The notes: generated by a model not told the origin, from the letters alone. A stretch of DNA of 64,000 bases from UBA1535 sp964371035 (GCA_964371035.1 CAYJLG010000008.1:20952-84951), one strand, 5' to 3'. Counted from the first letter of the stretch, positions 23,795-33,333 are shown. Numbers and translations are program-made.

Positions 23795-24724
23795 TTACAT
23801 CCTACCAGCAGAGTTCAAAACGTTAACTATTTTATGTCTTACCATTTCTTTTATAGCGTCTCTTGCAGGTCCTAAGTATTTTCTAGGATCGAATTCTGAT
23901 GGATTTTCAGCTAATATTTTTCTTATAGATGCTGTCATTGCAAGTCTTAAGTCAGTATCGATATTGATTTTACATACTCCTAATTTTGATGCTCTTAATA
24001 GCATATCTTCTGGCACTCCTTGCGCGCCTGGTACCGAACCACCGTAATTGTTACAAAGTTCTACAAACGCTTTTGGAACTGTAGATGCTCCATGCAGAAC
24101 TAGTGGAAAATCAGGTAAAAGGTTTGAAATTTTTTCTAATCTATCAAAGTCCAGTCTTGGCTCTCCTTTAAATTTATAAGCACCATGAGATGTTCCTATT
24201 GCTATAGCTAATGAGTCTACACCTGTTTCTCTAACAAATCTAACTGCTTCATCAGGGTCTGTAAAAGTAGCATCTTTTGCACTTACATTTACATCATCTT
24301 CTATTCCTGCTAATTTTCCCAATTCCGCTTCTACTACTACGCCTTTTGAATGTGCATAATCAACTACTCTTTTTGTAATTTCTATGTTTTGCTCTAAAGG
24401 ATATTTTGAACCATCTATCATTACTGAAGTAAATCCCCCATCTATACAATCTTTACAGATTTCAAAATCATCTCCATGGTCTAAATGCAATACTATATCG
24501 ATTCCCGTTTCTTCTACTGCTGCTTCTACTAGCTTTCTAAGATAAATCGGGTTTGCATACTTTCTAGCGCCTGCTGAAACTTGCAATATTAATGGGGCTT
24601 TTTCCTCTTTATGAGCTTCAACTATACCTTGTATAATTTCCATGTTATTAACATTAAACGCACCTACTGCATATTTGCCTTCATATGCTTTTTTGAATAG
24701 TTCTCTTGAAGTAATAAGAGCCAT
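23795..24724 (-). CDS. fba: Class II fructose-bisphosphate aldolase
   Basis: This zinc enzyme of glycolysis and gluconeogenesis interconverts fructose 1,6-bisphosphate with dihydroxyacetone phosphate and glyceraldehyde 3-phosphate. The zinc-ligand motif LHLDHGDDFE is present near residue 80. The second signature LEQNIEITKRVVDYAH and the later VLHGASTVP and CKINIDTDLR complete the barrel. The 309-residue length is typical. GGAGGAG precedes ATG at 24724. It is followed at once by the MBL-fold hydrolase gene. Confidence 0.95.
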   Translation of the reverse strand: MALITSRELFKKAYEGKYAVGAFNVNNMEIIQGIVEAHKEEKAPLILQVSAGARKYANPIYLRKLVEAAVEETGIDIVLHLDHGDDFEICKDCIDGGFTSVMIDGSKYPLEQNIEITKRVVDYAHSKGVVVEAELGKLAGIEDDVNVSAKDATFTDPDEAVRFVRETGVDSLAIAIGTSHGAYKFKGEPRLDFDRLEKISNLLPDFPLVLHGASTVPKAFVELCNNYGGSVPGAQGVPEDMLLRASKLGVCKINIDTDLRLAMTASIRKILAENPSEFDPRKYLGPARDAIKEMVRHKIVNVLNSAGRM

Positions 24725-24828
24725 AATTAACTCCTCCTAGTTTTTATTTTTAATTTTAACAGATTTATTATACAACATGATTATTTATATTGCAATACTA
24801 TGCTTTAAAACTAATTATTAAAATCTAT

Positions 24829-25051
24829 ATCTACAGGAAAAATTAATAAAATCTGTTGCCGAGTACTACGATTGGGAAGTTGTCCGACTCAGTTCTATTC
24901 GCAAAGTCATAACGCAGTGTATTTTTGAGGCTAAGCCATAAAATGACTATAACGCTCATAGAACTTCGCTCAACTTAATCCAATCTCCATAAGGCTTCCA
25001 TATTTTATTAATTTTTCCTTTTAACATCAGACATTAACTGTGAATAGCAAT
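24829..25051 (-). repeat. MITE-like element C, inverted orientation
   Basis: The copy reads on the minus strand as ATTGCTATTCACAGTTAATG, then GGAAAAATTAATAAAATATGG, the GGAAGCCTTATGGAGATTGG core and the rest of the family consensus. AATCTAT occurs on both sides (24822-24828 and 25052-25058), a probable 7-8 bp target duplication. The right end is shortened compared with elements A and D. It occupies the gap between fba and the 3-TM protein genes. Confidence 0.7.
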
Positions 25052-25093
25052 AATCTATGAAAAAAATACTAAAGTGTTATTATTTCAAATCAC

Positions 25094-25126
25094 AAAAAAC
25101 CTACAGATGGTTTCTGTAGGTTTCAT
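25094..25126 (-). terminator. Terminator of the LytTR-linked membrane-protein operon
   Basis: AAACCTACAGA and TCTGTAGGTTT pair over a five-base loop (25097-25107 with 25113-25123), followed on the minus strand by a T-run. Confidence 0.8.
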
Positions 25127-25136
25127 TTAAACGTGT

Positions 25137-25706
25137 TTAATCTTTTTTTTGTTCTATTAAGTTTTTCATTTCTTTGTTAAGCAATCTCGAATTTTCAGCA
25201 AAATAAAACTGAGTAATAAATGCTACTAAAAATATTGCTGTCCAATTGTTTACCACAATCATAGTACCTGCGAACTTTTCTACTGCAAAAAGTAATATGA
25301 GCGAAAACAATCCTGGCAATAACAATAATAATTCTGCATTGCTTTTAGCTTCTGAATTATCTGAAGATTTTTTTCTATCTGAAATGAATGAAATCAACAT
25401 ACCTATCATTAACAACATTGAACCAAATGTAAGCAAAATGTTTATTAAAGACCATTCTCCCTGATTAGTTGGTAACAAGCCATCGCTAAGTGGTATTTTG
25501 TTTTCTTCAATAGTTGAAATTGGAGCAACCGAAGTCGTTTCATTTGTGTCATTTGTTATTTCTATACTTTCACTTTGAGCAGAGTTACTCGATGAAACAG
25601 CTAAAGCGAAAGCTTGCGAAAATGACATGTTTGAAAAAATCAACACTAAAGATAACGCAAATGTTAAAATTTTAATCTTAAAAGATGATTTGCTTACTAT
25701 TCTCAT
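25137..25706 (-). CDS. Exported 3-TM protein, second of a paired set
   Basis: A signal peptide spans about residues 1-36 (SFKIKILTFALSLVLIFS region). A short serine- and threonine-rich linker leads to IEENKIPLSDG, and then three hydrophobic segments at about residues 85-107, 125-143 and 148-167. The same order (signal peptide, short linker, acidic residue then PLS-G, helix, charged loop, helix, N/GWT, helix) occurs in the protein encoded at 25764. In other Firmicutes this three-helix module sits at the C-terminus of large surface proteins. Here it stands alone. Function unknown. The gene follows its paralogue by 57 bases. Confidence 0.6.
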   Translation of the reverse strand: MRIVSKSSFKIKILTFALSLVLIFSNMSFSQAFALAVSSSNSAQSESIEITNDTNETTSVAPISTIEENKIPLSDGLLPTNQGEWSLINILLTFGSMLLMIGMLISFISDRKKSSDNSEAKSNAELLLLLPGLFSLILLFAVEKFAGTMIVVNNWTAIFLVAFITQFYFAENSRLLNKEMKNLIEQKKD

Positions 25707-25763
25707 AATTACACCTCCTTCATGTTTAAATATGTAAAATACATTTGTATTTTAAAATCTTAT

Positions 25764-26255
25764 TTAGTTTGAATTTTCGTCAGTATTGTCATCTCTCATA
25801 ACATTAGAAATAATCATACCTGCGTGACCTAACAATACTACCGTCAGTAATATAGTCCACCCATCAGCAAATACCATGTTAGATGAAAAATCTTGACTTA
25901 TTGCCAATATTAACACAGAAACCATAGTAAACATTAAACTTATAACTTTCATCATCTTAATTTGCTCTACTTTACCTTTTTCTGGTTTTCTGACGAGTTC
26001 CACAACAGACAGTATAACCATAATAGCAACAATTATTACGTTAGCAATAGAATAAGTGCGTGCTACACCTGCTGATAGCGGAACTGCATTTTCATCAATT
26101 ATTACTAACTCCGTTGGTTCATTTACTTGATGGTTAACTGCATTCGGATCGGAGGTTGTAGCCAAAACTGAAGGCACATAAAAACTTTGAAAGCATACAA
26201 GAGTTATTGCTAATAGCAAAAGTATCCTCTTATAATATTTATTTTTGTTAGCCAT
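25764..26255 (-). CDS. Exported 3-TM protein, first of a paired set
   Basis: The 163-residue product has a signal peptide (about residues 1-32), the linker with IIDENAVPLSAG, and three hydrophobic segments at about 68-88, 100-120 and 130-150. A lysine-rich loop separates the first two. It shares layout and the PLS-G and GWT/NWT positions with the protein at 25137. GGAGG precedes ATG. The upstream gap contains direct repeats of LytTR type at 26355-26385 and a possible -10 box. Together with the neighbouring LytTR system this suggests regulated expression. The role is unknown. Confidence 0.6.
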   Translation of the reverse strand: MANKNKYYKRILLLLAITLVCFQSFYVPSVLATTSDPNAVNHQVNEPTELVIIDENAVPLSAGVARTYSIANVIIVAIMVILSVVELVRKPEKGKVEQIKMMKVISLMFTMVSVLILAISQDFSSNMVFADGWTILLTVVLLGHAGMIISNVMRDDNTDENSN

Positions 26256-26354
26256 AGTCAGTCCTCCTATTTTTTATATTTTTAATTCAATTATCATACA
26301 ACAAAGTTTATTCCTTTATTTCTATTTTACTATAGAATGATAAAAATTTCAATT

Positions 26355-26385
26355 GCAGTTCACGACTAAAACATGTAGTTCACGA
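26355..26385 (-). promoter_or_regulatory. LytTR-type direct repeats ahead of the 3-TM protein genes
   Basis: GCAGTTCACGA (26355-26365) and GTAGTTCACGA (26375-26385) are spaced 20 bases apart. They closely match the repeats at 10171-10205 (CAGTTCACGGA). A TATAGT -10 box lies at 26334-26329 on the minus strand, about 20 bases nearer to the gene. The repeat orientation is opposite to the gene. Confidence 0.55.
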
Positions 26386-26493
26386 AATAAATTGTATTTC
26401 TTTATAAAAGCAATATTATTTGTATATTCTCATTTCGCATTGTTTTAATCGCATTTTCAGGTCCATTTCAATGATAAATTAAAATTTATAAAA

Positions 26494-26542
26494 AAAATCA
26501 AATTTAAAGTAAGAATCCACTACTCACTTTAAATTTGATTTT
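26494..26542 (-). terminator. Terminator of the second LytTR regulator gene
   Basis: Arms of 17 bases (AAATCAAATTTAAAGT type) pair over a 15-base loop. The hairpin overlaps the last bases of the stop codon and is followed on the minus strand by a T-run. Confidence 0.75.
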
Positions 26543-27254
26543 AGTCATTACTATTTGCCAGATTGAATAAGAATTCTTGATATTTTTTCTTTACATCAGC
26601 TCTATTTAACCTTGAAACTGGTATTTCTTTTCCGTTAGATAAAACTAGATTTTCTGAGGAAAAATTTTTAATATATTTTAAGTTTACTATGAAGCTTCGT
26701 TGAGCTCTTACAAAAAATTCATCTCCTATAGCATCCATAATAGAGCTTAGTGTAGTATAAGTTTCAATGTTATTTTCTTCTGTACACACAGTAGATGTTT
26801 TATTAAAAGATTCAATATAAATAATTTTATCTACAGGTATAGGTAAAGACACTTTTCCTGTTTTTATTTCGATCATTTTAGATTGAGCTTTATTTAATTT
26901 GCTTAAGCATCTTTCCATAGCGTCATACACGTCTTTTTCAGATAGCGGTTTTAATAAATAATGTGTAGCATTTAAACTAAATGCCTCTATTGCATGTTCT
27001 TTACTAGATGTAGTGAAAACTACTTTAGATCTTTCTGAAACGTTTAGTTGTTGAACTAATTCAACTCCGTTTTTATCTCCTAAATATATATCCATAAAAA
27101 CTATATCAAAATCTCTGTCCGAATTAATAAAATCTTCGCCACAGTTAAAAAGGTATTTTTCTACTTCTAATTTATGCTCATTGCAATAGTTAGTCAAATA
27201 ATTATCTAGGTCATTTAAGAACGTGACATTATCATCACATAAAGCTAGTTTCAT
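26541..27254 (-). CDS. LytTR-family response regulator
   Basis: The receiver shows CDDNVTF and the phospho-acceptor aspartate in IVFMDIYLGDKNG near residue 55, with TSSKEHAIEAF after it. The C-terminal LytTR domain has VDKIIYIESFNKTSTV, FVRAQRSFIVNLKYI and a final VSRLNRADVKKKY. At 237 residues it is a standard AgrA-type transcription factor. AAAGGAGG precedes the start. It is 22 bases downstream of the kinase gene. It probably binds the direct repeats at 26355-26385. Confidence 0.9.
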   Translation of the reverse strand: MKLALCDDNVTFLNDLDNYLTNYCNEHKLEVEKYLFNCGEDFINSDRDFDIVFMDIYLGDKNGVELVQQLNVSERSKVVFTTSSKEHAIEAFSLNATHYLLKPLSEKDVYDAMERCLSKLNKAQSKMIEIKTGKVSLPIPVDKIIYIESFNKTSTVCTEENNIETYTTLSSIMDAIGDEFFVRAQRSFIVNLKYIKNFSSENLVLSNGKEIPVSRLNRADVKKKYQEFLFNLANSND

Positions 27255-27276
27255 AGAACCTCCTTTTAATTTGCAA

Positions 27277-28677
27277 TCATAGAATTAACATCATAGAACA
27301 TATAAAAGTGTTGTCATAATGGCTAAATTCTGAAGTGCCATTATATTTTTCTACAATGCTTTTTATAGTATTAAGTCCAATTCCAGTGTGATTCTCTTTG
27401 GTTGAACTATATCTTCCATCTTTAAAAGCTACATTTCCATCAAAATTATTTCTAGTTATTACAGCTAGCGCGTTTCCTGCAAATGAAATCAATAATTTTA
27501 TTTCTCTGTCGATGTCTTTTGAATTACTACAAGCTTTAAACGCATTTTCTAATAAATTGCCTATAAGAACTGAAATGTCTGCGTTTTGAACATTGAAATT
27601 ATCTGGTAATTTTACATTTGCAACAAATTCAATGTTTCGCTCTTTGCATAACATGTAGTAATGAGTGATTATCATATTCAACGCTGGTACTTCACAGAAA
27701 TTATAAACTTCGTATTGAGTAACTTCTTTCATATATGCATCAATATAGTCTATAGATTCATCCAGTTTATTGTCTGCTAGTAATCCTCTTAATGCAAGCA
27801 TATGATATCTAAAATCATGTCTTAATCTTTTTCCAACTTGTATACTTTCTGTTAAATTGCTGTATTGTGTGTCAATAAGTTGAAAGTTATGTTCAATTTG
27901 CATTACTTTATTTTGAATTTGGTATTTGTCTCTAACTGAAACTAATAATCTGAAGTATATATAAAATACCATATATATAACTATTATAAATGTTAAAAGT
28001 AATGAAAATGCTTCTGGATAAGCATATAATGCTGATTGATTATGTAAATTAAACAAGTTTACTGGAGGAACTATTACAAATAGAACCATCAAGATCATCA
28101 GAGAAAGTACTGTTAAATATAAATAATCTCTTCTACTTATACTATCCATTATATTCCCGTAGACAAATTTAATATAATACAAATAAAGTAACATCATAAA
28201 TGAAGTAGTTATCGTCTCAATATAAATTGAATTATCGGGATTTGATAATACATTGCTAATCTCCATGAAATCAGACCACATTATCGGTGCACCTACGTTT
28301 ACAAGAAGTTCGTCAAAGTTATAAACAGCCGTTGTTAACAATGAAGTAGAATATGCACATACTATCGCAAATATTATTACAAATATTTTTTTCTGCCATT
28401 GAGGTTTAGTTACAATGAAAATCATCGACGCTATTGGAATAAGCGAAATCCAAACACTAACAAATTCCACAGTTGCGATTGGGGTATTAAATGGCAGCTT
28501 ATCCATTAAATTTGATGCAAAGTAAGTGTATCCTAGAGCAACCAAAATAGAAGTACCTACTACTAATAGATATGATACTATATTAGAGAATCTAAAACTC
28601 TTCCTGAATGGTATCAAGCATAAAAGCATATATGGAAAAACTTGTAGCATATAATTAATTAAAATTACAGATTCCAT
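27277..28677 (-). CDS. GHKL sensor histidine kinase
   Basis: About eight hydrophobic segments in the first 260 residues anchor the sensor in the membrane. The histidine box is RLRHDFRYHMLALRGLL, followed by an N-box in IGNLLENAFKAC and the glycine loop in HTGIGLNTIKS. A longer frame opens at 28785, but AGGAGACTTATAC before ATG at 28677 fixes the start, giving 466 residues. It is the partner of the regulator at 26541. The signal it senses is unknown; no peptide precursor gene is evident beside it. Confidence 0.88.
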   Translation of the reverse strand: MESVILINYMLQVFPYMLLCLIPFRKSFRFSNIVSYLLVVGTSILVALGYTYFASNLMDKLPFNTPIATVEFVSVWISLIPIASMIFIVTKPQWQKKIFVIIFAIVCAYSTSLLTTAVYNFDELLVNVGAPIMWSDFMEISNVLSNPDNSIYIETITTSFMMLLYLYYIKFVYGNIMDSISRRDYLYLTVLSLMILMVLFVIVPPVNLFNLHNQSALYAYPEAFSLLLTFIIVIYMVFYIYFRLLVSVRDKYQIQNKVMQIEHNFQLIDTQYSNLTESIQVGKRLRHDFRYHMLALRGLLADNKLDESIDYIDAYMKEVTQYEVYNFCEVPALNMIITHYYMLCKERNIEFVANVKLPDNFNVQNADISVLIGNLLENAFKACSNSKDIDREIKLLISFAGNALAVITRNNFDGNVAFKDGRYSSTKENHTGIGLNTIKSIVEKYNGTSEFSHYDNTFICSMMLIL

Positions 28678-28864
28678 GTATAAGTCTCCTGTTACAATTA
28701 TTGCGTAAATTATGATAAGGCAATGCGAATAAATGATCTTTAGCATAATATCACAATAGCATTCATATTTCAAGCGATATTTCAAAAAATTAATTTAACA
28801 AACATACTAACACATTTTGTTTGAAAAACTCATTTTCAAATTACATTTTGATATATACTGTAGA

Positions 28865-29731
28865 TTACATCTTGATTTTTTCTATTTCTTCTACTAATTT
28901 TGTAAAATCATATATGGTTAACTGCTCTGCTCTGATGCCTGGATCTATACCTGCTCTCACAATAGCCTCTCTAATACTTTCTTTTTCTATATGTAAATTG
29001 CTACTTAGTGAATTATGAATAGTTTTTCTTCTTTGCCCAAAAGCTGCCCTTATAACAGTAAATAACAATTTTTCATTTTCTACAAATACAGGCGGTTTCT
29101 CTAATACATCAATTGTAATTACAGCAGAATCGACTTTAGGTCTTGGCATGAAAACTGTTGATGGAACTATCAGAGATATTTTAGCAGTTGCCCTATATTC
29201 TACCGCTAAGCTAATTGCACCATATTCTTTAGTTCCAGGTTTTGCACTTAATCTTTGTGCAACTTCTTTTTGCACCATTACAGTTAAACCATTAATTTTA
29301 ATTTTTTCTTCTAACACTTTCATGATTATAGGTGTTGTTATATAATATGGAAGATTTGCTACCAGTTTTACTTTCATACCTTTAAATTCGTCTTCTATTA
29401 ATTTATTGACATCTATATTCATAAAATCATCATAAACTATTTTTAGGTTTTCGTAGCCTAGAGTGTCTAAATGCACAGGTTTTAAACTTTGATCTATCTC
29501 AATAGCCACTACTTTTCCTGCGGCAGAACATAGACCTTGTGTCAATGTGCCAAATCCTGGTCCTATTTCTATTACACCAGTATTTTGATCAAGCCCCGCA
29601 GCATCTACTATTTTATTTATAATATTGCCGTCTATAAGAAAATTTTGTCCTAATTTTTTACTAAATTCAAATCCATGTCTATCAAGGATTTCTTTCATAA
29701 TCTTTGGTGAATAAAGTTTTTTTTCATCCAT
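28865..29731 (-). CDS. rsmA: 16S rRNA dimethyladenosine transferase KsgA
   Basis: KsgA methylates two adjacent adenosines near the 3' end of 16S rRNA during ribosome assembly. The signature KKLGQNFLIDGNII is followed by the AdoMet loop VIEIGPGFGTLTQ and the catalytic NLPYYITTPI. The length of 288 residues is standard. It ends the metG-tatD-rnmV-ksgA block conserved in Firmicutes and starts three bases after rnmV. Confidence 0.96.
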   Translation of the reverse strand: MDEKKLYSPKIMKEILDRHGFEFSKKLGQNFLIDGNIINKIVDAAGLDQNTGVIEIGPGFGTLTQGLCSAAGKVVAIEIDQSLKPVHLDTLGYENLKIVYDDFMNIDVNKLIEDEFKGMKVKLVANLPYYITTPIIMKVLEEKIKINGLTVMVQKEVAQRLSAKPGTKEYGAISLAVEYRATAKISLIVPSTVFMPRPKVDSAVITIDVLEKPPVFVENEKLLFTVIRAAFGQRRKTIHNSLSSNLHIEKESIREAIVRAGIDPGIRAEQLTIYDFTKLVEEIEKIKM

Positions 29732-29734
29732 ATG

Positions 29735-30289
29735 TTAGTTATTGTTCTCCTTAACATCTAAAAATTGATCCACTGCAGTTTCTAATTCTTCTCTTGTGAT
29801 CCCATAGTTGTTTAATCTTTTAAGAAATTGTTTTGCACTGCAATGCCCTATTCCTAACACTTCTCCAAGTTCACTTCTGCGTTTTGAGGCATTGTCACTT
29901 CCTACTAAATCTAAATTCAACATATCAGATTGTGTAAATTCACATCTTTCACTAACAATTTCAGCTCTTGCATTTTGAAGTGCCTCTAATATATCTTCTG
30001 GCGAAGCATTTTCTACTCCAAGATTATTACCTTTTTTAGCTTTATCGGTAGATATAAATGCATGTTTGCAGTTTTTAACTTGTGAAGATATAATATTTCT
30101 TATTTTTTTACCAGGAAAATCAGGGTCGGTTAATATAATCACGCCTCTATTTTCAGATGCTTTTTTTATAAGATCTATTGTTTTTTGTGTAAGTCCATAA
30201 CCGTTTGTAGCAATAATTTCTGCATCTACAGCTCTTTTTACTGCCGAGATATCATCTTTACCTTCTACAACAATAATTTCTTTTATCAA
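29735..30289 (-). CDS. rnmV: Ribonuclease M5
   Basis: RNase M5 matures 5S rRNA in low-GC Gram-positives. The TOPRIM fold is shown by VVEGKDDISAVKR near the N-terminus and ILTDPDFPGKKIR near residue 57, which hold the catalytic glutamate and DxD residues. The C-terminal part with SKRRSELGEVLGIG, then QFLKRLNNYGI, is typical. At 184 residues it is full length. It lies between tatD and ksgA in the usual order. Confidence 0.93.
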   Translation of the reverse strand: MIKEIIVVEGKDDISAVKRAVDAEIIATNGYGLTQKTIDLIKKASENRGVIILTDPDFPGKKIRNIISSQVKNCKHAFISTDKAKKGNNLGVENASPEDILEALQNARAEIVSERCEFTQSDMLNLDLVGSDNASKRRSELGEVLGIGHCSAKQFLKRLNNYGITREELETAVDQFLDVKENNN

Positions 30290-30315
30290 TATACTTCCTC
30301 TTTCAAACTCGTTTA

Positions 30316-31083
30316 TTAAACAAGATCAAATAATTTTTTAAAATTGTAATTTGTTTTTTCTTCTACTTCTTCGTATGATATTTCTTTAATTTTAGCGATT
30401 TCTTCTGCTACGTGTCGCACGTACATAGGTTCATTTCGTTTACCTCTGTATGGTTCTGGAGCTAAGTAAGGGCAATCTGTTTCTATCAACAAATATTCTA
30501 ATGGTATTTCATACGCAACTCGTTTTGCAGCTTTAGCATTTTTAAATGTCAAAGGACCTGCTAATGAAATCATAAATCCTAACTTAATAAATTCTTTTGC
30601 AAGTTCTGCACTTCCAGAAAAGCAGTGCAATATACCTCTTGCTCCACTATAATGTTCTTCTTTCATTATAGTAAATACGTCTTCATGAGCGTCTCTATCA
30701 TGAACTATATATGGTAAGTCAAGAGATTTCGCTAATCTAATTTGACCTCTAAACCAGTTTTTTTGAATATCTCTGGGAGAATTATCATAATAATAATCAA
30801 GACCGATTTCTCCAATAGCTAATACTTTTTTATCTTTTGATAATCTTTCATATTCTCTTAATGTATCAACGGACATATCTTTTACATCATGAGGATGAGT
30901 CCCGACAGCTGCATAAATTAAATCATATTTATTTGCCATATCAACTGATGTAATCGATGATTCTAAGTCATACCCACAATTCAACACAGCTTCAACTCCA
31001 TTTTGTCTAAGCGATTTAATGACAGTATCCATATCATTAGAAAATCTCCTATCATTTAAATGCGTATGGCTATCTATTAACAT
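30316..31083 (-). CDS. tatD: TatD-family metal-dependent deoxyribonuclease
   Basis: TatD enzymes are TIM-barrel hydrolases with nuclease activity. The protein opens with IDSHTHLNDRRF, containing the metal-binding HxH. IGEIGLDYYYD, VHDRDAHEDV, LHCFSGSAELA and the final LIETDCPYLAPEPYRGKRNEP give the full set of metal ligands. The 255-residue length is normal. It follows the 174-residue membrane-protein gene by 27 bases and is probably co-transcribed with metG. Confidence 0.95.
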   Translation of the reverse strand: MLIDSHTHLNDRRFSNDMDTVIKSLRQNGVEAVLNCGYDLESSITSVDMANKYDLIYAAVGTHPHDVKDMSVDTLREYERLSKDKKVLAIGEIGLDYYYDNSPRDIQKNWFRGQIRLAKSLDLPYIVHDRDAHEDVFTIMKEEHYSGARGILHCFSGSAELAKEFIKLGFMISLAGPLTFKNAKAAKRVAYEIPLEYLLIETDCPYLAPEPYRGKRNEPMYVRHVAEEIAKIKEISYEEVEEKTNYNFKKLFDLV

Positions 31084-31110
31084 TTATTTTTCTCCTAACT
31101 TTCTTGCCGA

Positions 31111-31635
31111 TTATTTCTTTTTTTCTGGCATAGCTTTATTTTGCAATGATTTAAATTCTTTGTAATTTTCATTGTTTTTCCCGAAAATAACAGTTGTTAT
31201 CAATCTTTTTCCAGAAGTATTCTTGTAATAAATAACTGCTTGCATTTTTCTTCTTCTAGTTTCTTCTCGATATTCAATACCAGCTATTTGATCCCACTCT
31301 ATTAGGTTGCCAAATTTATAAATGCCATGGATAGAAGCAGTCGGCTTGATTGAAAAAGGCAAATATAAGCTTACAAAGAATATTGTATTTAAGATTGTAT
31401 TTATTATTATTTCAGTATCTAATTTGCCATTGGAGTAATTATCATATAATAAAATACATCCAAAAACTATTGAAAAAGCAACGATAATAGGACCCATTAT
31501 CCTATATATTTTATTGTCGTCTTCTAATATAATTTCACTTGATAAATCAAGTCGCTTGTACTCTTTATACTTTCTTAAAATAAATATTGAGTAGAATACT
31601 GAAATCATTGTAGCTAAACTCATGATGTTATTCAT
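31111..31635 (-). CDS. Membrane protein inserted in the metG-tatD block
   Basis: The 174-residue protein has three hydrophobic segments, at about residues 1-20, 47-65 and 78-97. A soluble C-terminal domain of about 70 residues follows, with GIYKFGNLIEWDQIAGIEY and several strands resembling a PH-like fold. I do not recognise a named family with confidence. Its place between metG and tatD, with gaps of 32 and 27 bases, suggests it is transcribed with them but does not reveal a role. The canonical block lacks this gene. Confidence 0.6.
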   Translation of the reverse strand: MNNIMSLATMISVFYSIFILRKYKEYKRLDLSSEIILEDDNKIYRIMGPIIVAFSIVFGCILLYDNYSNGKLDTEIIINTILNTIFFVSLYLPFSIKPTASIHGIYKFGNLIEWDQIAGIEYREETRRRKMQAVIYYKNTSGKRLITTVIFGKNNENYKEFKSLQNKAMPEKKK

Positions 31636-31667
31636 TTAATGCCCTCCAATTAACTTAATGTTCTTTT

Positions 31668-33254
31668 TTAATTAGCTGATTGAGCACCAAATTTTGCTTC
31701 AATTTCTTCAAACTTTTTTGCAGCATCTATTCGAGCAAATAAAATTTCAGGTGTACCAACTTTTTTACCTATTTCAATTTTTCCAAAAGTATCTAAAGAT
31801 TCCCAACAATTATCATCTGAATTGATCTGAGTGAAAATTTTGTCTGCAGTTTCAGGTAAAAATGGCTTTAACAGAGTAGCAGCAATTCTAATAGATTCTA
31901 ATAAGTTGTATAAAACAGTTGCAAGTCTACCTTTTGCACTTTCATCTTTCCCTAGTATCCACGGTGTAGTCTCATCTACATATTTATTGCTTCTTCTAAG
32001 CAAATTGAATATTTCATCTATAGCTTCTGCAACTTTTAGATCATTCATTTTTAGTTCAACTCTCTTTGGAGTTTCAATAGCTAAGTTGATTAATTCATCA
32101 TCTATGGCTTCTTTTTCAACTGGTGCCAATATTTCACCATCAAAATATTTATTTATCATTGAAACAGTTCTATTTACTAAGTTTCCTAATATATTAGCTA
32201 GATCTGAGTTTATTCTTTCTATCAACAATTCATAGCTTAATGTTCCATCATTAGCAAATGGCATTTCATGAAGTACATAATATCTAACTGCATCTACACC
32301 AAAAAATTCTACAAGATCGTCCGCATATACAACATTGCCTTTTGATTTACTCATTTTGCCTTCACCTACAAGCAACCAAGGGTGTCCAAATACTTGTTTA
32401 GGAAGTTCTTCTCCTAATGCCATTAATAGAATCGGCCAATATAAAGTGTGAAATCTAAGTATATCTTTTCCAATAAGATGGACATCTGCAGGCCAATTTT
32501 TCTTGTAGAGCTCGCCGTGATTTCCATTTATATCATAATCCAAAAATGTAATGTAGTTGCTAAGAGCATCTATCCATACATAAACTACATGTTTTTCATC
32601 AAAAGAAACTGGTATACCCCAGTCAAAAGATGTTCTGGATACACATAAATCTTGAAGTCCAGGCTTTAAGAAGTTGTTTATCATTTCATTTTTTCGTGAT
32701 TCTGGTTGAATAAACTTAGGGTTTTCTTCTATATGCTTTGTCAATCTGTCTGTATATTTGCTAAGTTTAAAGAAATACGCTTCTTCTTTTGCATTTTCGA
32801 CTGTTGCGCCACAATCAGGACATTTGTCGTCTACAAGTTGACTTTCTGTGAAAAACGATTCGCATGGTGCACAATACATACCTTCATATTCGCCTTTATA
32901 TATATCACCTTGATCATAAAGTTTTTTGAATATTTCTTGTACTTTTTGCTTGTGTTTTGGGTCGCTAGTTCTAACAAAATTATCGTAATCTGTATTCATC
33001 AAATCCCAAAGCCTCTTGATTTCAGTTGCTACTTCATCAACGAAAACCTGAGGTGTTTTTCCTGCAATTTCTGCTTTCTCTTGTATTTTTTGCCCATGTT
33101 CATCTGTACCTGTTTGGAAATAAACATCATATCCATTTAATTTTTTAAATCTCGCTATTGCATCAGCTAATACTATTTCATATGTATTCCCAATATGAGG
33201 TTTTCCCGAAGTGTAAGCTATAGCTGTTGTAATATAATATTTTCCTTTGTTCAT
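31668..33254 (-). CDS. metG: Methionyl-tRNA synthetase, short form
   Basis: The enzyme charges tRNA-Met. The class I motif appears as AYTSGKPHIGNTYE near the N-terminus and KMSKSKGNV near residue 300. A zinc knuckle (CAPC and CPDC) lies around residue 130. The protein ends at 528 residues, without the C-terminal tRNA-binding dimerisation domain found in about 650-residue forms such as that of Bacillus subtilis. GGAGGAACATA precedes ATG. A promoter lies about 75 bases upstream and no T-box leader is present. Confidence 0.95.
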   Translation of the reverse strand: MNKGKYYITTAIAYTSGKPHIGNTYEIVLADAIARFKKLNGYDVYFQTGTDEHGQKIQEKAEIAGKTPQVFVDEVATEIKRLWDLMNTDYDNFVRTSDPKHKQKVQEIFKKLYDQGDIYKGEYEGMYCAPCESFFTESQLVDDKCPDCGATVENAKEEAYFFKLSKYTDRLTKHIEENPKFIQPESRKNEMINNFLKPGLQDLCVSRTSFDWGIPVSFDEKHVVYVWIDALSNYITFLDYDINGNHGELYKKNWPADVHLIGKDILRFHTLYWPILLMALGEELPKQVFGHPWLLVGEGKMSKSKGNVVYADDLVEFFGVDAVRYYVLHEMPFANDGTLSYELLIERINSDLANILGNLVNRTVSMINKYFDGEILAPVEKEAIDDELINLAIETPKRVELKMNDLKVAEAIDEIFNLLRRSNKYVDETTPWILGKDESAKGRLATVLYNLLESIRIAATLLKPFLPETADKIFTQINSDDNCWESLDTFGKIEIGKKVGTPEILFARIDAAKKFEEIEAKFGAQSAN

Positions 33255-33333
33255 TATGTTCCTCCTGCAATCTTGACTATACTATTAATATTTTCAAATT
33301 AAATTGTCTTTCATGTTTGATTTTCTGTTATAT

